A stretch of DNA of 64,000 nt, from NCBI GenBank assembly GCA_036346225.1, contig JARFIW010001484.1, forward strand, positions 620,001-684,000, written 5' to 3'. This document shows, one piece after another, positions 28,907-41,998 of this stretch; positions within the stretch are counted from its first letter, which is position 1; each line of letters opens with the position of its first letter. The stretch is from Platerodrilus igneus. Its lineage: Eukaryota; Arthropoda; Insecta; Coleoptera; Lycidae. The translations under genes and the position numbers were made by a program. Under the pieces are notes generated by a model. It saw only the letters and a program-made list of their open reading frames with translations, searched no databases and had not been told where the DNA came from.

Positions 28907-30799
28907 TTTTATTGTTTAGCGCTTGATTTGTTTTGTTTGACGCTTTACCTGTTTTAGGTCGTATTATCTATAGAAAGAAAGATTGAAATTAGAGTAATTC
29001 AGTTAGGGAACGATAGGGAACGTTGGGGACGAATTAGGCTAAAATTAGAATACATTACTTGTACTACGTCGGATGATGTTGTAATTTTATAGTACAAAAA
29101 CAAATAGCTGGATTTGCTATTAATAAATTTGGCGTAATCGATAATTCCAATCATCAATTAAACTGTTAGTCAAATCTGCATATTTAACAGCCGACAATAT
29201 CAATAATCAATTAAACTTTTAATGCAATCAACATCAGGATTAATTATGCGTTCTTGTTTGGTCAAATACGGATTTATAAAACAGGATCTATTTTATTAGC
29301 TACAGGGTTAACAAATGTAGCCGCGATATTGAGGAGCGCGTATTAGAGGGTATTCGAGTATCGCAAGATCGAAGATGTAAATTCCAAATAAAATTCCTTT
29401 ACATCAAATGGCATTGTTATAATACCGAAATCCAAATAAATCAAAAACTTTCTTAAAGGATTTCTAACGCATTCCTAGGAATTAATGAAAAGTAAATATT
29501 TAAATACATGACACCCGTTATATTGCTAAAGTCTAAGCGATTATTGTATAAACAATTCCAAGAATATTATTGTAAGAAAAATTTCTGAAAAATTCCGACG
29601 TCCCATATGTAAAAGGTGGTTGGTTACAGCACGTCTCGGCACGTCTTTTACAAAACGTTTCCGTTATGTCAACAAGCAGAAATCGTCGAAATAGATGCAA
29701 AAACACGTTTTTACTAGAAGCCTACAGACATCCATAAACCCTAAAACCAAACAAATTGCACCTGAACATAGAATGTAACAAAAGGATGCACTTTTTGATG
29801 TACGCCGATTTCATGTAACACCAAAGTTGAAGCATCATCAGCTTTGTAAATTTTTATTTACTGCTCCAGGTGATAATATCTGTGAATTTTGGACTAGGCT
29901 TCGATGCAAAATTTTTGGATACAGTTCAGAATACTTTATAGCCTGCCGTCAATAGTTGACATATAGGCGGTTGCTTGCAAATTCTTTATTTAGAACATAC
30001 AACTCCGTTATTAGTTCCTGTGTGAAACTGTAAGGGCGGCTTGCATTAATTATATTTTCTTGCAAAGGTGACTAAATTTGATGATAATGACGAGTACGAT
30101 ATTCTTTCAGTTTTAGCTATAAAGCTAAAAGGAAAGTATAATTTAACATTTGTGCAGCTGTTCGAAACTTTACTAATTAAAGCAGTAGGTCTTGCAGGAT
30201 TGTCAAATGATGCTGTTCTGTTATCTGTTTTAAAAAGGAATACAAAGCAGTGTTTAAGATCTCATTATCAATAAACTTTATACGTCATTTTTTATTGTAT
30301 GGTTAAATCTTGCAAAACTATGACGAAGCAGATATTGCCTAAAGTTTGTACCTTAATTGCTTTTATCCATGTTGTATTAAAAATATCGAAATAGCGTATG
30401 TGAGCATGCGGTTTCAAAACGCCTGAAAATATATCATTGTTGTTGAAAAGTTATTGTACTATACCATCACCGGTTTGAAGTTACCAGCGATTTTACAGTA
30501 GGGAATTTATGAATATTGACAAACGACTAGCGGCGCTGGAATTTGTTTTTTTCATAGGCGAATTGTGGGATAATTGAGCCTCCCAGCAGCTGCTTTCTTA
30601 GCAGCGAATTTATATAACAGATAAGGTCATACATATACAAATTAGTAGCAGGTAATTTAATGCAGCGAAATTTTAACCGCTATCAAACGTTCACTATTAT
30701 GATAGTTCAAATATTAGGATATTCACATACATGCTTAACTTTTACCCTTATTTGGTGTGAAACAAAAATGAGCAAATTTTTATATTTTAAAAATAGGAT
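28907..30799. other. About 1.9 kb without recognisable genes
   Basis: No convincing coding region, RNA gene or transposon end was found. A 68-codon open frame near 30,068 has no domain and uses a weak start. The stretch leads into satellite 2. Confidence 0.5.
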
Positions 30800-33700
30800 A
30801 TTCACCGCTTTATTAGGATTAAAATCCAACCAAACTGTTGTGATGGAACAAGGACAAGATTTGGTAGGTTGTCGGCAATGCGCCACCACATAAAAAAGTA
30901 TTTGCAATTCAACCACGAAAAAGTTAATAGAATTCTTAAACTTTAAAAATTAGGTATTCAATTTAACTGCAGACCATTAAAATCCAAACTGCTTAAATAA
31001 GAACACCATGTACTGCTTTGGGAGGTTGTGGGTAATGCGCCACCACATAAAAAATATTTGCAGTTCAGCAAGAAAAAAAGATAAAAAATTTGCAAACTTC
31101 AGAAATTAGGTATTTACTCTAACTGCGCTATTAAGTCCAAAATCCAAACTGCTTGGATGAAACAACGATGGACAGCTTTCAGAGGTTGAGGTCAACGCGT
31201 CACCGCATAAAAAAGTATTTGCAATTTAGTCAATAATAAATTTTTAAACTTTAAAAAGTAGGTATACATTTTAACTATCCTGTTAAGTCTAAAATACTAA
31301 TTACCTATAATGAGAACACGATGTGCCGCTTTGGGAGATTGAGGGTAATGCGCAACCGCATAAAAAATATTTGCAATTCAGCCAAAAAGAAGTTAAAAAA
31401 ATTTTAGACTCTAAAAGGTAGGTATTTACTTAAACCATCCTATTAAGTCTAAAATCAAACTACTTGAATGACAACACAATGTACTGCTTAGGGAGATTGT
31501 GGGTAATGCGCCACAACATAAAAAGTATTTGCAATTCAGTCAAAAATAAAGTTAAAAAGATTTTTATACCTTAAAAATTAGGTATCAATTTTAATTACCA
31601 TATTAAGTCTAAAATTCAAATTGCTTAGATGAGAACACGATCTGCTGCTTGAGAGGTAGTGGGTGATGAGCCATCGCATAAAAAAGTATTTGCAATTCAG
31701 CCAAAGCGAAAGTTGAGGAAATTTTTAATCTTTAGAAGTTAGGCATCCACTTTATCTATCACTATTAAATCCAAAATTCAAACTGCTTGAGTGAGACCAC
31801 GACGGACAGCTTTGGGAGGTTGCGTACAATGCGCTACCACATAGAAAAGTATTTGCAATTCAACTAAGAAAAAGTTAAAAAGATTTTCAATCTATAGAAA
31901 TTAGGTATCCACTTTAACTACCCTATTAAATATAAAATTCAAATTGCTAGGGTGAAAATATAATGTACTGCTTTGGGAGGTTGTGGGTAATACGCCATCA
32001 CATCAAAAAGTATTTGAAATTCAGACAAAAGAATGTTAATAAACTTTTAAAACATTAAAAATTAGACATTCACTTTAACTGCTCTATTATGTCCAAAAAC
32101 TAAGCTGCGTACATAAGACAACGACAGATAGCTGTGGGGAGGGTGTGGATAATGCGCCAACTCATAAAAAAGTATTTCTAATTCGGCCACAAAAAGTTAA
32201 AATAATTTAAACCATTTAAAAAGGTACCCACTTTAACTACCCTATAAAATCTAAAATCCAAATTGCATGGATGAAACAAAGATGGACAGCTTTAGGAGGT
32301 TGCGGACAATGCGCCACCACAAAAAGGTATTTGCAATTCAGCCAAAAAAAGTTGAATAGATTTTAAGGGTTATAAAAAAAGATATTCACTTTAATTACTC
32401 TTTATGTCTAAAATTCAAATTGCATGGATGAGACCACAGTGGACAGCTTTTGGAGGTTACGTACAATGCGCCACCATATAAAAAAATATTTGTAATTCAG
32501 AAACTTTAGAAATTAGGCATCCACTTTAACTACCCCATTAGACTTAAAATTAAAATTACTTGGATGAGTACACGATGTGCTGCTTTGCGAGGCTGTAGTT
32601 AATGCGCCACCGCATAAAGAAAAATTTGCAATTAAGTCAATAATAAATTTTGAAACCTTAAAAATTAGGTATAAATTTTAACTATTCTATTAAGTCTAAA
32701 ATACAAATTGCTTAAATGAGTACACGATGTGCTGCGTTGGGAGATTGTTGGTAATGCGCCACCGCATAAAAAGTATTTGAAATTCAGACAAAAAGAAGTT
32801 AAAAACAATTTTTAGACTTTAAAAGGTATTTATTCACTTTAACCATCCTATTAAATTTAAAATCTAAACTACTTGAATGAGACCACGATGGACAGCTTTG
32901 GGAGGTTGCAAGCAATGCGGTACCACCTACAAAAATATTTGCAATTTAGCTAAGAAAAAGTTAAAAAGATTTTCAAGTTTTCAAATTAGATATCCACTTT
33001 AACTACCCTATTAACTCAAAAATTCAAATTTCTTGGGTGAGAATACGATGTACTGCGTTGGGAGGTTGTAGGTAATGCGTCACCGAATAAAAAAGTATTT
33101 CTAATTCGGCCAAAAAGGTTAAAAATATTTAAAGCATTTAAAAAGGTACGCACTTTAACTACCCTATTAAGTCTAAAATCCAAATGTATGGATTAAACAA
33201 AGATGGACAGCTTTAGGAGGTTGCGGACATGGCGCCACCACTTCAAAAAGTATTTGAAATTCAGACAAAAGAATGTTAATAAGATTTTAAAACCTTAAAA
33301 ATTAGACATTCACTTTAACTGTGCTATAATGTCCAAAAACTAAACTGCGTACATAAGACAACGATAGATAACTGTGCCAGGTTGTGGGCAATGCGTCACC
33401 ACATAAAAAAGTATTTCCAATTCGGTCAAAAAAATTTAAAAAAATTTAAAGCATTTAAAAAGGTACCCACTTTAACTATCCTATTAAGCCTAAAATCCAA
33501 ATGCATGGATGAAACAAAGATGGACAGCTTTAGGAGGTTGCGGAAAATGAGCCACCACTTCAAAAAGTATTTGAAATTCAGGCAAAAGGATGTTAGTAAG
33601 ATTTTAAAACATTAAAGATTAGACATTCACTTTAACTGCGCTATTATTTCCAAAAACTAAGCTGCGTACATGAGAGAATGACAGATAACTGTGGGAAGTT

Positions 33701-36700
33701 GTGGGAAATGCGCCACCACATATAAAGATATTGCAATTCAGTCAAAAAGAGTTAAATAGATTATAAGGGTTTTAAAAAAATATATCCACTTTAATTACCC
33801 TATTAAGTCTAAAATTCAAATTGCATAGATGAGACCACAGTGGACAGCTTTTGAAGGTTGAGTACAATGCGCCACCGCATAAAAGTTTTTACAATTCGGT
33901 CAAAAAAAGTTTAAAACATTAAAAGCATATTTAAAAGGGTATCCATTTTAACTACCCTATTAGGTCTAAAAACCAAATTGCATGGATGAAACAAAGATGG
34001 ATAGCTTTAGGAGGTTGCGGACAATGTGCCAGCACATAAAAAAGTATTTGCAATTCAGTCAAAAAAAGTTAAATAAATTTTAAGGCTTTAGAAAGGGATA
34101 TCCACTTTAACTACCCTATTAAGTATAAAATTTAAATTGCATGGAAGACACCGCAGTGGACAGCTTTTGAACGTTGCGTACAATACGCCACCACATAAAA
34201 AAGTATGTATAATTCAGCCAAAAAATAAGTTAAAAGAATTTTTAAGCTTTAGAAATTAAGCATCCACTTTAACTACCCTATTAAGTTTAAAATTAAAATT
34301 ACTTAAATGAGTACACGATGTGCTGCTTTGCGAGCCTGTGGCTAATGCGCCACCGCATACAGAATTATTTGCAATTCAGTCAATAATAAATTTTTAAACT
34401 TTAAAATTTAGATATACATTTTAACTATCCTATTAAGTATAAAAAACAAATTGCTTAAATGAGAACACGATGTGCTGCTTTGGGAGATTGTTGGTAATGC
34501 GCCACCGCATAAAAGGTATTTGAAATTTTCAGCAAAACAAAGTTAAACAAAATTTTTAGACTTCACTTTAACCATCCTATTAAGTCTAAAATCCAAACTA
34601 ATTGAATGAAAACACGATGGACAGTTTTGGGAGATTGCAAGCAATGCGCTACCACATTAAAAATATTTGTAATTCATGTTAGAAAAAGTTAAAAAGGTTT
34701 TCAATCTTTAAAAATTAGGTATCCACTTTAACTACACTATTAAGTTCAAAATTCAAATTGCTTGGGTGAGAATACGATATACTGCTTTGGGAAATTGCGG
34801 GTAATGCATCACCACATAAAAAAGTATTTCTAATTCGGCCAAAAAAGGTTGAAAAAAATTTCAAGCATTTAAAAGGTTACGCACTTTAACTACCCTATAA
34901 AGTCTAAAATCCAATTGCACGGATGAAAGAAAGTTGGACAACTTTAAGAAGTTGCGGACAATGCGCCACCGCTTCAAAAAGTATTTGAAATTCAGACAAA
35001 AGAATGTTAATAAAATTTTAAAACCTTAAAAATTAGTCATTCACTTTAACTGTGCTATAATGTCCAAAAACTAAACTGCGTACATAAGACAATGATAGAT
35101 AACTGTGCCAGGTTGTGGGCAATGCGTCACCACATAAAAAAGTATTTCCAATTCGGTCAAAAAAATTTAAAAAAATTTAAAGCATTTAAAAAGGTACCCA
35201 CTTTAACTATCCTATTAAGTCTAAAATCCAAATGCATGGATGAAACAAAGATGGACAGCTTTAGGAGGTTGCGGACAATGCGCCACCACTTCAAAAAGTA
35301 TTTGAAATTCAGGCAAAAGGATGTTAGTAAGATTTTAAAACATTAAAGATTAGACATTCACTTTAACTGCGCTATTATTTCCAAAAACTAAGCTGCGTAC
35401 ATGAGAGAATGACAGATAACTGTGGGAAGTTGTGGGAAATGCGCCACCACATATAAAGATATTGCAATTCAGTCAAAAAGAGTTAAATAGATTATAAGGG
35501 TTTTAAAAAAATATATCCACCTTAATTACCCTATTAAGTCTAAAATTCAAATTGCATAGATGAGACTACAGTGGACAGCTTTTGAAGGTTGAGTACAATG
35601 CGCCACCGCATAAAAATTTTTACAATTCGGTCAACAAAAGTTTAAAACATTAAAAGCATATTTAAAAGGGTATCCACTTTAACTACCCTATTAGGTCTAA
35701 AAACCAAATTGCATGGATGAAACAAAGATGGACAGCTTTAGGAGGTTGCGGACAATGCGCCAGCACATAAAAAAGTATTTGCAATTCAGTCAAAAAAAGT
35801 TAAATAAATTTTAAGGCTTTAGAAAGGGATATCCACTTTAACTACCCTATTGAGTATAAAATTTAAATTGCATGGAAGACACCGCAGTGGACAGCTTTTG
35901 AACGTTGCGTACAATACGCCACCACATAAAAAAGTATGTATAATTCAGCCAAAAAATAAGTTAAAGGAATTTTTAAGCTTTAGAAATTAAGCATCCACTT
36001 TAACTACCCTATTAAGTTTAAAATTAAAATTACTTAAATGAGTACACGATGTGCTGCTTTGCGAGCCTGTGGCTAATGCGCCACCGCATACAGAACTATT
36101 TGCAATTCAGTCAATATTAAATTTTTAAACTTTAAAATTTAGATATACATTTTAACTATCCTATTAAGTATAAAAAACAAATTGCTTAAATGAGAACACG
36201 ATGTGCTGCTTTGGAAGATTGTTGGTAATGCGCCACCGCATAAAAGGTATTTGAAATTTTCAGCAAAAAAAAGTTAAACAAAATTTTTAGACTTCACTTT
36301 AACCATCCTATTAAGTCTAAAATCCAAACTAATTGAATGAAAACACGATGGACAGTTTTGGGAGGTTGCAAGCAATGCGCTACCACATTAAAAATATTTG
36401 TAATTCATGTTAGAAAAAGTTAAAAAGGTTTTCAATCTTTAAAAATTAGGTATCCACTTTAACTACACTATTAAGTTCAAAATTCAAATTGCTTGGGTGA
36501 GAATACGATATACTGCTTTGGGAAATTGCGGGTAATGCATCACCACATAAAAAAGTATTTCTAATTCGGCCAAAAAAGGTTGAAAAAAATTTCAAGCATT
36601 TAAAAGGTTACGCACTTTAACTACCCTATAAAGTCTAAAATCCAATTGCATGGATGAAACAAAGATGGACGGCTTTAGGAGGTTGCGGACAATGCGCCTC

Positions 36701-39700
36701 CACATCAAAAAGTATTTTAAATTCAGACATAAGAAAGATAATAAATTTTAAAGCTTTAAAAATTAGACATTCAGTTTAACTGCGCTATTATGTCCAAAAA
36801 CTAAAGTGCGTGCATGAAACAACGACATATAACTGTGGGAGGTTGTGGGCAATGCACCACCACATAAAAAAGTATTTCCAATTGGGCCAAAAAAGGTTAA
36901 AAAACTTAAAGCATTTAAAAAGGTACGCACTTTAACTACCCTATAAAGTCTAAAATCTAAATGCACGGATGAAAGAAAGTTGGACAACTTTAAGAAGTTG
37001 CGGACAATGCGCCACCACTTCAAAAAGTATTTGAAATTCAGACAAAAGTATGTTAATAAGATTTAAATACCTTAAAAATTAGACATTCAATTTAACTGCG
37101 CTATTATGTCCAAAAACTAAACTGCGTACATGCGAGAATGACATAACTGTGCGAGGTTGTGGGCAATGCGCCACCACATAAAAAAGTATTTCCAATTCGG
37201 CCAAAAAAGGTTAAAGAAGTTTCAAGCATTTAAAACGGTACGCACTTTAACTACCCTATTAAGTATAAAATCCAAATTGCATGAATGAAACAAAGATGTA
37301 CAGCTTCAGGAGGTTGCGGACAATGCCCCAACACATAAAAAAGTATTTGCAATTCAGTCAAAAAGAATTAAATAAATTTTAAGGGCTTTTGAAAGAGATA
37401 TCCACTTTAACTACCCTATTAAGTGTAAAATTTAAACTGCAACGATGACACCACAGTGGACAGCTTTTGGACGTTGCGCACAATGCTCCACCACATAAAA
37501 AAGTATGTTTAATTCAACCAAAAGATAAGTTAAAAACATTTTTAACCTTTAGAAATTAAGCATCCACTTTAACTACACTATTAAGTTTAAAATTAAAATT
37601 ACTTAGATGAGTACACGATGTGCTATCCTATTAAGTCTAAAAAACAAATTGCTTAAATGAAAACACGATGTGCCGCTTTGGGAGATTGTTGGTAATGCGC
37701 CACAGCATAAAAAGTATTTGAAATTAAGCCAAAAAGAAGTTAAAAAAAAATTTTAGACTTTAAAAGGTATATATTCACTTTAAACATCATATTAAGTCTA
37801 AAATCCAAACTACTTGAATGCGAACACGATGGACAGTTTTGGAAGGTTGCAAGCAATGCGCTACCACATAAAAAATATTTGTAATTCAAGTAAAAAAAAG
37901 TTAAAAAGGTTTTCAATCTATAGAAATTAGGGATCCATTTTAATTACCCTATTAAGTTTAAAATTCAAATTGCTTGGGTGAGAATACGATAAACTTCTTT
38001 GGGAGGTTGCGGACAATGCGTCACCACTTCAAAAAGTATTTGAAATTCAGACAAAAATATGTTATTAAGATTTTAAGACTTTAAAAGGTTAGACATTCAC
38101 TTTAACTGCGCTATAATGTCCAAAAACTAAGCTGTGCACATGTATGAAAGATAGATAACTGTGGGAGGTTGTGGGAAATGCGCCACCACATAAAAAAGTA
38201 TTTCCAATTCGACCAAAAATAGTTAAACAAATTTAAAGCACTTAAAAGGGTACCCACTTTAACTACCCTATTAGATCTAAAATGCAAATGCATGCATGAA
38301 ACAGAGATAGACAACTTTAGAAGGTTGCGGAAAATGCGCCACCACATCAAAGAGTATTTTAAATTCAGACAAAAGAATGTTGATAAGATTTTAAAGCTTT
38401 AAAAATTAAACATTCACTTTAACTGCGCTATAATGTCCAAAAACTAAATTGCGTACATGACACAACGACAGATAACTGTGGGTGGCTGTGGGCAATGCGC
38501 CACCACATAAAAAAGTATTTCCAATTCGGACAAAAAAGGTTAAAAAAATTTAAAGCATTTAAAAAGGTACGCACTTTAGCCACCCTATTAATTCTAAAAT
38601 TCAAATGCATGAATGAAACAAAGATGGACAGCTTTAGGAGGTTGCGGACAATGCGCTACCACATAAAAAAGTATCTGCAATTCAGCCAAAAATAAGTTAA
38701 AAAGATTTTTAAACTTTAGAAATTAGGCACCCACTTTAACTAACCAATTAAGTTTAAATTTAAAAATACTTGAATGAGTACACGATGTGTTGCTTTGCGA
38801 GGCTGTGCTTAATGCGCCACCGCATAAAGAAGTATTTGCAATTCAGTCACTAATAAATTTTTAAACTTTAAAAATTAGGTAGACATTTTAACTATCCTAT
38901 TAAGTCTAAAATACAAATTGCTTAAATGTGAACACGATGTGCTGCGTTGGGAGATTGTTGGTAATGCGCCACCGCATAAAAAGTATTTGGAATTTTCAGC
39001 CAAAAAGAAGTTAAAAAATTTTTTAGACTTTATAAGGTATGTATTCACTTTAACCACCCTATTAAGTCTAAAATCCAAACTACTTAAATGAGAACACGAT
39101 GGACAGTTTTGGGAGGTTGCAAGAAATGCGCTACTACATAAAAAATATTTGTAATTCAAGTAAGAAAAAGTTAAAGAGATTTTCAATCTTTAGAAATTAG
39201 GTATCCACGTTAACTACCCTATTAAGTCTAAAATTCTAACTGCTTGGGTGAGGCTACATGTATTGCTTTGGGAGGCTGTGGGTAATGCGTTACCACATCA
39301 ACAAGTATTTGAAATTTAGACAAAAGAAGGTTAATAAGATTTTATAACTTTAAAAATTAGACATTCACTTTAGCTGCGCTATTATATCCAAAAACTAAAC
39401 TGCGTGCGTGAAACAACGACTGATAACTGTGGGAGGTTGTGGGCATTGCACCACCACATAAAGAGGTATTTCCAAATCGGCCAAAAAAGGTTAAATAAAT
39501 TTAAAGCATTTAAAATGTTACGCACTTCAACTACCCTATTAAGTCTAAAATCCAAATGCATGGATGAAACAAAGATGTACAGCTTTAGGAGATTGCGGAC
39601 AATGCGCCACCACTTAAAAAAAGTATTTGAAATTCAAACAAAAGAATGTTAACAAGATTTTAAAACCTTAAAAATTAGACATTCACTTTAACTGCGCTAT

Positions 39701-40870
39701 TATGTCCAAAAACTTAACTGCGTATATGAGAGAATGACAGATGACTGTGAGAGGTTGTGGGAAATGCGCCACCATATAAAAAGGTATTTCCAATTCGGCC
39801 AAAAAAGTTCAAAAAATTTGAAGCATATTAAAAAAGGTACAAACTTTAACTACCCTATTAAGTCTAAAATCCAAATTGCATGGATGAAACAAAGATGGAC
39901 AGGTTTAGGAAGTTGCGGACAATGCGCCACCACATCAAAATGTATTTGAAATTTAGACAAGAGAATCTTAATAAAGTTTTAAAACTTTAAAAATTAGATA
40001 TTCATTTTAACTGCGCTATTATGTCCAAAAACTAAACTGCGTAAATGAGACAACGACAGATAACTGTGGGAGGTTGTGGGCAATGCGCCACCACATAAAA
40101 AAGTATTTCCAATTCGGCCAAAAAGGTTAAAAAAATTTAAAGTATTTAAAAAAGTACCCACTTTAACTACCCTATTAAGTCTAAAATCCAAATGCATGGC
40201 TGAAACAAAGATGGATAGCTTTATGAGGTTGCGGACAATGCGCTACCACATAAAAAAGTATTTGCAATTAAACCAAAGAGAAAAGTTGAAGAAATTTTTA
40301 ATCTTTAGAAGTTAGGCATCGACTTTATCTATCGCTATTAAATCCAATATTCAAACTGTTTGGGTGAGACCACGATGAACAGCTTTTGGAGGTTGCAAGC
40401 AATGCGCTACCACATAAAAAAGTATTTGCAATTCAGCCAATAAAAAAGTTAAAGAATTTTTAAGTATATGCCACTTTAACTACCTTATTAAATCTAAAAT
40501 TCTAATTGCTTGGATGAGAACACGATGTGCTGCTTTGCGACGCTGAGGATAATGTTCCACCGCATAAAAAGGTTTTTGCAATTCAGCCAAAATGAAAGTT
40601 AAAATATTTACTAAACTTTAATAATATGGTATCCCCTTTAACTACCCTATTAAGTCTAAAATCCAAACTGGTTGAATAAGAACACGATGTACTGACTTGG
40701 TAGATTGCTTGTAATGCACCACCGCATAAAAAAGTATTTGCAATTATACCAAACAAAAGTTAAAAAAAGTGTTATACTTTAATACCCAGGTACCACTTTA
40801 ACTACCCTATTAACTACAAAACTTGGTTGAGAAAACGATGTTTCTGTCTTGGGAAATTGTGGGCAATTCA
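30800..40870. repeat. Satellite 2: about 157-bp monomers, about 64 copies
   Basis: A recurring box ATGCGCCACCACATAAAAAA starts near 30,879, 31,036, 31,194, 31,348, 31,506 and so on, with spacing mostly 154-164 bp. Each unit also carries TATTTGCAATTCAG, CACTTTAACTACCCTATTAA and a (C/T)TTTGGGAGGTTGTGG box. Units vary by point changes, small indels and occasional truncation (for example a short unit near 37,610). Boundaries are degenerate at both ends. The short ORFs in the array are by-products of the monomer. Confidence 0.93.
33241..36648. repeat. 1731-bp higher-order duplication inside satellite 2
   Basis: The block 33,241-34,917 is repeated almost identically at 34,972-36,648, offset 1731 bp, equal to 11 monomers. 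Private variants are shared, for example GATAGATAACTGTGCCAGG at 33,363 and 35,094 and the shortened unit at 34,561 and 36,292. It is a recent multi-monomer duplication. Confidence 0.85.
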
Positions 40871-41118
40871 AAATTTGTCAACTGTATCAAGGAAACAAAA
40901 ACCTGTTAAAACATATTGTTCAAAACGACAAAATCTTTAATTATTTTATTTAAAGCAAGGTATGTACATCAGTTGTAAAAATTTTTTAATGGAAGCGCAA
41001 CAAGGATGCAGCTTTGCATAAAACATTTAAAGATGAGACCCTCCATGCAAAAGTATGACAGGAAGGAAGGCCTCAACGCGTTCTATTGGTTAAGACAAAT
41101 TTAAAGCTGTCTTGGTGA

Positions 41119-41156
41119 TTTAAAAGAATCCTGGATTGGGCATCACTTCGTCAGTT
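41119..41156 (+). promoter_or_regulatory. Candidate core promoter of the Twist-like gene
   Basis: TTTAAAAG at 41119-41126 (TATA-like) and TCAGTT at 41151-41156 (initiator), about 33 nt from TATA-like T to initiator A. The leader to the ATG at 41207 would be about 54 nt. This lies only about 250 bp from the end of satellite 2. Confidence 0.5.
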
Positions 41157-41206
41157 GTTTTAATATGTTATAGTGAATCGGGCGTAATTTACATCGTTTG
41201 TGTGAA

Positions 41207-41998
41207 ATGTACGAAACGCCAAGTGGAACATCATCTCCTATTTATAGACTTCTGTTCCCACAACACAATGATAACAACCATCATTTAGAATATTCACGTC
41301 TTATAGATTTAACGAACACCGATGGAAAGTTTTTATCAATGACGCTTCCACAACAAACAAACAATCAATTACAAATTGAACTTTTTAATAATTTCCACCA
41401 CCGAAACGTGGAATATCATGCGATCGAAACCGAGTTAATTGAGAATCAAGAAAGCTCCATGTTACCGCAACACTTTCAGAACGAAATGGATCAAAGCAAC
41501 TACTGCATCAAATCCAAAGATTATACCAATAAACAAAACAAAGTCGAAATCAAAGACAAAGACCACGGTTCTAGTTTGAAAGTGGGTGTATGGCGTAAGC
41601 AGAAAATATTTTTTCCAGACGACGAAAACAGTCGGCACAGTAAAAAGTCGACGCATAAATCACGAAGGAGAACTTGGCAAAGTTTTCAAGATAGCGAGAT
41701 TTATCGCATGAAGGTAAACGCACAAGAAAGACAAAGAACTCAGTGTTACAATGAAGCTTTTGTTAGTTTAAGAAAGAGCATTCCGACTTTACAGTCGGAG
41801 AAGTTGTCAAGAATACAGACGCTTAAATTAGCGACGCACTACATTGACTTTTTAAGTCAAATTTTATCGACGTCGACACCCGAAACCCCAAAGCCTGATA
41901 ACAGCGTTATAGAAAATGTGCGTTCTTATACGGTGCATAAAAAATTAAGTCGAGCTTTCAGTGTGTGGCGGATAAAAAATGTTGGAATTCGCATGTAA
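41207..41998 (+). CDS. Twist-family bHLH transcription factor, divergent, single exon, 263 aa
   Basis: ATG at 41207 (MYETPSGTSSPIY) is the first in-frame methionine; the frame upstream of it has no ATG. The N-terminal 125 residues are polar and Gln/Asn/His-rich; a basic KSRRR segment precedes the bHLH. The bHLH (about residues 168-219) has basic region NAQERQRTQ, helix 1 CYNEAFVSLRKSIPTL, and loop/helix 2 SEKLSRIQTLKLATHYIDFL, the Twist-type core. A C-terminal LSRAFSVWRIK (about 247-257) is the Twist WR-box (LSxAFSVWR). Twist proteins bind E-boxes as dimers and specify mesoderm. The bHLH differs from the very conserved Twist core at many positions (for example AQER for VRER), so a divergent paralogue is more likely than canonical twist. 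No internal stop is present. Confidence 0.85.
   Translation: MYETPSGTSSPIYRLLFPQHNDNNHHLEYSRLIDLTNTDGKFLSMTLPQQTNNQLQIELFNNFHHRNVEYHAIETELIENQESSMLPQHFQNEMDQSNYCIKSKDYTNKQNKVEIKDKDHGSSLKVGVWRKQKIFFPDDENSRHSKKSTHKSRRRTWQSFQDSEIYRMKVNAQERQRTQCYNEAFVSLRKSIPTLQSEKLSRIQTLKLATHYIDFLSQILSTSTPETPKPDNSVIENVRSYTVHKKLSRAFSVWRIKNVGIRM

Noticed and set aside
30068..30274. 68-aa ORF in the gene-free stretch
   Set aside because: Short, no recognisable domain, no promoter or neighbouring exon; within chance expectation.
33382..40315. Basic RHHIKKY-containing ORFs in satellite 2
   Set aside because: They are translations of the 157-bp monomer, starting at different codons and ending at random indels.
41207..41998. 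Hand or scleraxis/paraxis-type bHLH
   Set aside because: The KLS-x-IQTLKLA-x-x-YIDFL helix 2 and the C-terminal LSxAFSVWR box are Twist features.
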